This document shows, piece by piece, positions 62,127 through 64,000 of a stretch of DNA of 64,000 nucleotides. Positions within the stretch are counted from its first letter, which is position 1. Each line of letters opens with the position of its first letter. The notes beneath the pieces are model-generated. The model was not told where the DNA came from. It was given only the letters and a program-made list of their open reading frames with translations, and did not search any database. The position numbers were made by a program, and so were the translations under genes. The DNA comes from CAIVAT01 sp964355945. Lineage in GTDB: Bacteria > Bacteroidota > Bacteroidia > Bacteroidales > FEN-979. Location of the stretch: the NCBI GenBank assembly GCA_964355945.1, contig CAYHGE010000004.1, positions 25,300 to 89,299 on the forward strand. Reading direction: 5' to 3'.

Positions 62127-62504
62127 CTATTTCGCCCCTTTTTCAAAAGCTTCCCGATCCTCTTTCGACAGACTTTTACAATCGAGCATGGCCTCATTCA
62201 GGTATTTGCGGAACTGATCGGTGAATTCCTTTGAATTGACGTTGCCAACATATTTTTTCCTGAATTCATCATTGAGCGCAGTCATTTCCGCTTCAATTTT
62301 TTTATAATCTGCCTGGAGCCTCTGGATCTGCACTGAGTCGGCCGGATCAGCAGTCTGAAGATTTTTCATGGCTTCAATGCTTTTGCACATGGCTTCAGCA
62401 ATGTTCTTTGCATCATTTTTCAGCTCCTGGTTTTCACTGCTGCAGCCTGAAAACCCAAGGATTGCGGCAATCAGGATGAGATACAGGATTCGTCCGGTTT
62501 TCAT
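62127..62504 (-). CDS. small helical lipoprotein
   Basis: 125 residues. Lipobox FSGC (Cys about residue 21) followed by SSEN. The mature part is nearly all helix with charged heptads (NIAEAMCKSIEAMKNL, YKKIEAEMTALNDEFRKKYV), so a coiled coil or helical hairpin is likely. No family recognised. It starts 25 bases after the OmpA-family gene stop and is probably its operon partner in the outer membrane. Confidence 0.75.
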   Translation of the reverse strand: MKTGRILYLILIAAILGFSGCSSENQELKNDAKNIAEAMCKSIEAMKNLQTADPADSVQIQRLQADYKKIEAEMTALNDEFRKKYVGNVNSKEFTDQFRKYLNEAMLDCKSLSKEDREAFEKGAK

Positions 62505-62529
62505 AAGTTTTAGCCTGATTTTAACTGGT

Positions 62530-63648
62530 TTATAATTTAATCAATTCAACCCTGCGATTATTTGCTTTCCCTTCGGGGGTTGTGTTTGGAGAAACCGCCT
62601 GTGATTCCCCTTTTCCATCGGTTTCCATGCGTGACGCATCAATCCCGTATTGATCGGTTAACGCGGATTTGACCGCTGCGGCTCTTTTTTTGGACAGGAT
62701 CATGTTTGCGGCGTCATCGCCATCGCTGTCGGTATGACCAACTATTTTTACCCGCACAGCAGGATTGTCCTTTAAAATTACTGAAATCTCTTTCAATGTC
62801 CCGTCTGATTCCGCCTTAATTTTATCCGACCCGGAGTCAAAAGTAATGCCACGCGTTACCAGCTTCCCTTCCGTAATCAGCTTGTTGCGCATATCGGGAG
62901 CGCCAACAGCAAAGCGAAAATTGCTGATATAGGGTTTATAGCCGTCTGCTTCACATGAACCTAAAGCAAAGCGAAGGCGATCGATCTCTGTTCCTGCCGG
63001 GAAAAACCTGGGCACATCGAACAACTTTTTTGCATCAACATATAACCTCATCCGTTGCTTCTGAACGGAAACGGAGATCCTGATCTTTTTGTTGTTATGA
63101 TCAAAGATATAGTCAATATCCGCTGAATTTGCAATGTCGGCATAACCGCCATCCTTCCAGTTGAAAATCGAAATCCCATGTCCTTCAAACTTGATGGCAC
63201 CACCGTTACCCGGGGCCAGTTCATTCATGGCCTGCTCCGGCAGGGCCTTGTACATGTCAAGTTCAAGGCAACCGGGTTCAGTTTCAAATGCGATGATCAT
63301 GTCAAACTCAAATGTGAAGTTATCAGGAAACATCTTGCCCGTTTCAGGGTAAAAAGTTCCACCCGGCTGCAGGCTGAGCCACTTTCCCGGGAATCCTCCC
63401 AGGGTTACAACTTCGCCGGAACTGTTTGTATTCCACCTTGCGGGAAAATCACCGATATTGTCGCTGGTGAAATCATCAAAAAACAACACCTGCTCCCCTG
63501 GCACAAAGTCAAATTTGCTTACAACCTGCAGCGGTGCCTGGCTCTGCTGCCCGCTGCCATCGCTTTTTTCACCCTCCTCTTCCTGGGCAATAGCCAGGGT
63601 TGCTGATGCAAATAATATGGATAAGAGCAGAAATTTCAACTTGTTCAT
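62530..63648 (-). CDS. OmpA-family protein with LamG/concanavalin-like domain
   Basis: 372 residues. Signal peptide ends at AIAQ (residue ~21). Residues ~55-250 look like a lectin/laminin-G-type beta sandwich (LFFDDFTSDNIGDFPARW, FTFEFDMIIAF, FRFAVGAPDM). The C-terminal ~115 residues are an OmpA peptidoglycan-binding domain with VKIVGHTDSDGDDAAN and LSKKRAAAVKSAL ending NNRRVELIKL. It links outer membrane or surface to the cell wall. Followed by a small lipoprotein gene. Confidence 0.87.
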   Translation of the reverse strand: MNKLKFLLLSILFASATLAIAQEEEGEKSDGSGQQSQAPLQVVSKFDFVPGEQVLFFDDFTSDNIGDFPARWNTNSSGEVVTLGGFPGKWLSLQPGGTFYPETGKMFPDNFTFEFDMIIAFETEPGCLELDMYKALPEQAMNELAPGNGGAIKFEGHGISIFNWKDGGYADIANSADIDYIFDHNNKKIRISVSVQKQRMRLYVDAKKLFDVPRFFPAGTEIDRLRFALGSCEADGYKPYISNFRFAVGAPDMRNKLITEGKLVTRGITFDSGSDKIKAESDGTLKEISVILKDNPAVRVKIVGHTDSDGDDAANMILSKKRAAAVKSALTDQYGIDASRMETDGKGESQAVSPNTTPEGKANNRRVELIKL

Positions 63649-63760
63649 GTAATGGAGTTTTGGTGCCTGATGAATACTGATTGTTTAACTGGCGATAAAA
63701 ATACAAAGAAAACAGACTGGCACGGTTCATCAGCAAAATATATGGTAAATCCGGATGGTT

Positions 63761-64000
63761 TCAAACAATGGGGACATAGATCTTTTTCAGCATTTCCTGA
63801 TACTCGCTCTCCATATCACTCAGCGCAGTGATTCCCCCTCCGCTTTTAAATACCATTCCATCATCCGTTAGCTCAATAAATCTTATCGACACTGCTGCGG
63901 TGAGGGAATGTCCGTCAAAATAACCGAATATTCCCGTATAAAACCCCCGGTTGTAAATTTCTGCAGCCTTTATGATTTCTACGGTTTTTTCTTTCGGTGC
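63761..64000 (-). CDS. chorismate-binding enzyme (PabB/TrpE/MenF type), 3' end only
   Basis: The last 79 codons of a gene that begins beyond the window. The residues APKEKTVEIIKAAE, YNRGFYTGIFGYFDG, SIRFIEL and KSGGGITALSDMESEYQEM are the C-terminal part of the chorismate-binding fold: PK at the helix start, RG-x-Y-x-G, and GGGI followed by S-x-x-x-E-x-E-x-x-E/K residues that hold Mg2+ and chorismate. It is most like aminodeoxychorismate synthase component I or isochorismate synthase; the fragment cannot decide. 112 bases separate it from the OmpA-family gene. Confidence 0.82.
   Translation of the reverse strand, partial: APKEKTVEIIKAAEIYNRGFYTGIFGYFDGHSLTAAVSIRFIELTDDGMVFKSGGGITALSDMESEYQEMLKKIYVPIV

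Overview
The window looks like a draft or metagenome-derived scaffold of a Bacteroidota (Bacteroidales-type) bacterium. Visible signs are four large secreted proteins ending in type IX secretion (T9SS) C-terminal sorting domains, many TAnnTTTG-type -7 promoter boxes, almost no Shine-Dalgarno sequences, many lipoproteins, and a dut/DUF4292/M23 gene order familiar from this phylum. Four gaps of exactly 100 N (32313, 34050, 35520, 44492) are scaffolding joins, so distances and frames across them are uncertain. Species or genus cannot be read from the sequence.

Layout. 1-2509 (+): the end of a MacB/FtsX-type permease gene and an overlapping membrane-anchored unknown. 8841-2524 (-): a four-gene operon with a large protein carrying weak sigma-like segments, a zf-HC2 (anti-sigma-type) protein, a lipoprotein, and a TPR-CHAT caspase-like protease. 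This is the best candidate for an undescribed regulatory or conflict system. 9231-11894 (+): a small membrane protein with a strong ribosome binding site, an outer-membrane beta-barrel protein and a frameshifted secreted Ig/PQQ-like protein, closed by a bidirectional terminator. 24300-11986 (-): a 4104-residue T9SS surface protein of about 42 Ig/PKD-like modules with very recent internal duplications. 28143-24505 (-): CNNM/CBS transporter and DUF2142 membrane protein. 28341-32285 (+): DUF4160/DUF2442 pair coupled to a T9SS BNR-repeat protein.

38592-32413 (-): envelope cluster of flippase, dUTPase, TPR protein, DUF4292 lipoprotein, degenerate LytM (EnvC-like) protein and EamA transporter. 38697-39660: an IS200-like HUH transposase set among twin-palindrome repeats. 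39723-43989: RNase HI, YraN, LD-carboxypeptidase and MetG. 43994-44924: a truncated RAYT bounded by copies of one palindrome, tRNA-Arg(CCT), a gap, and a possible insertion-sequence remnant. 44925-48974: a 1349-residue hybrid histidine kinase that starts in the middle of a PAS/PAC segment.

48997-64000: TPR protein, small unknowns, two T9SS cargo genes in tandem, an operon of lipoprotein, catalytically degenerate FolD homologue and an Lgt-like protein fused to a beta-rich domain, a superinfection-immunity-like protein with a zinc ribbon, AspS, an OmpA-family protein with a lipoprotein, and the 3' end of a chorismate-binding enzyme gene. Most of the window is cell-envelope and surface biology with a few housekeeping genes; mobile palindromes and short repeats sit between the blocks.
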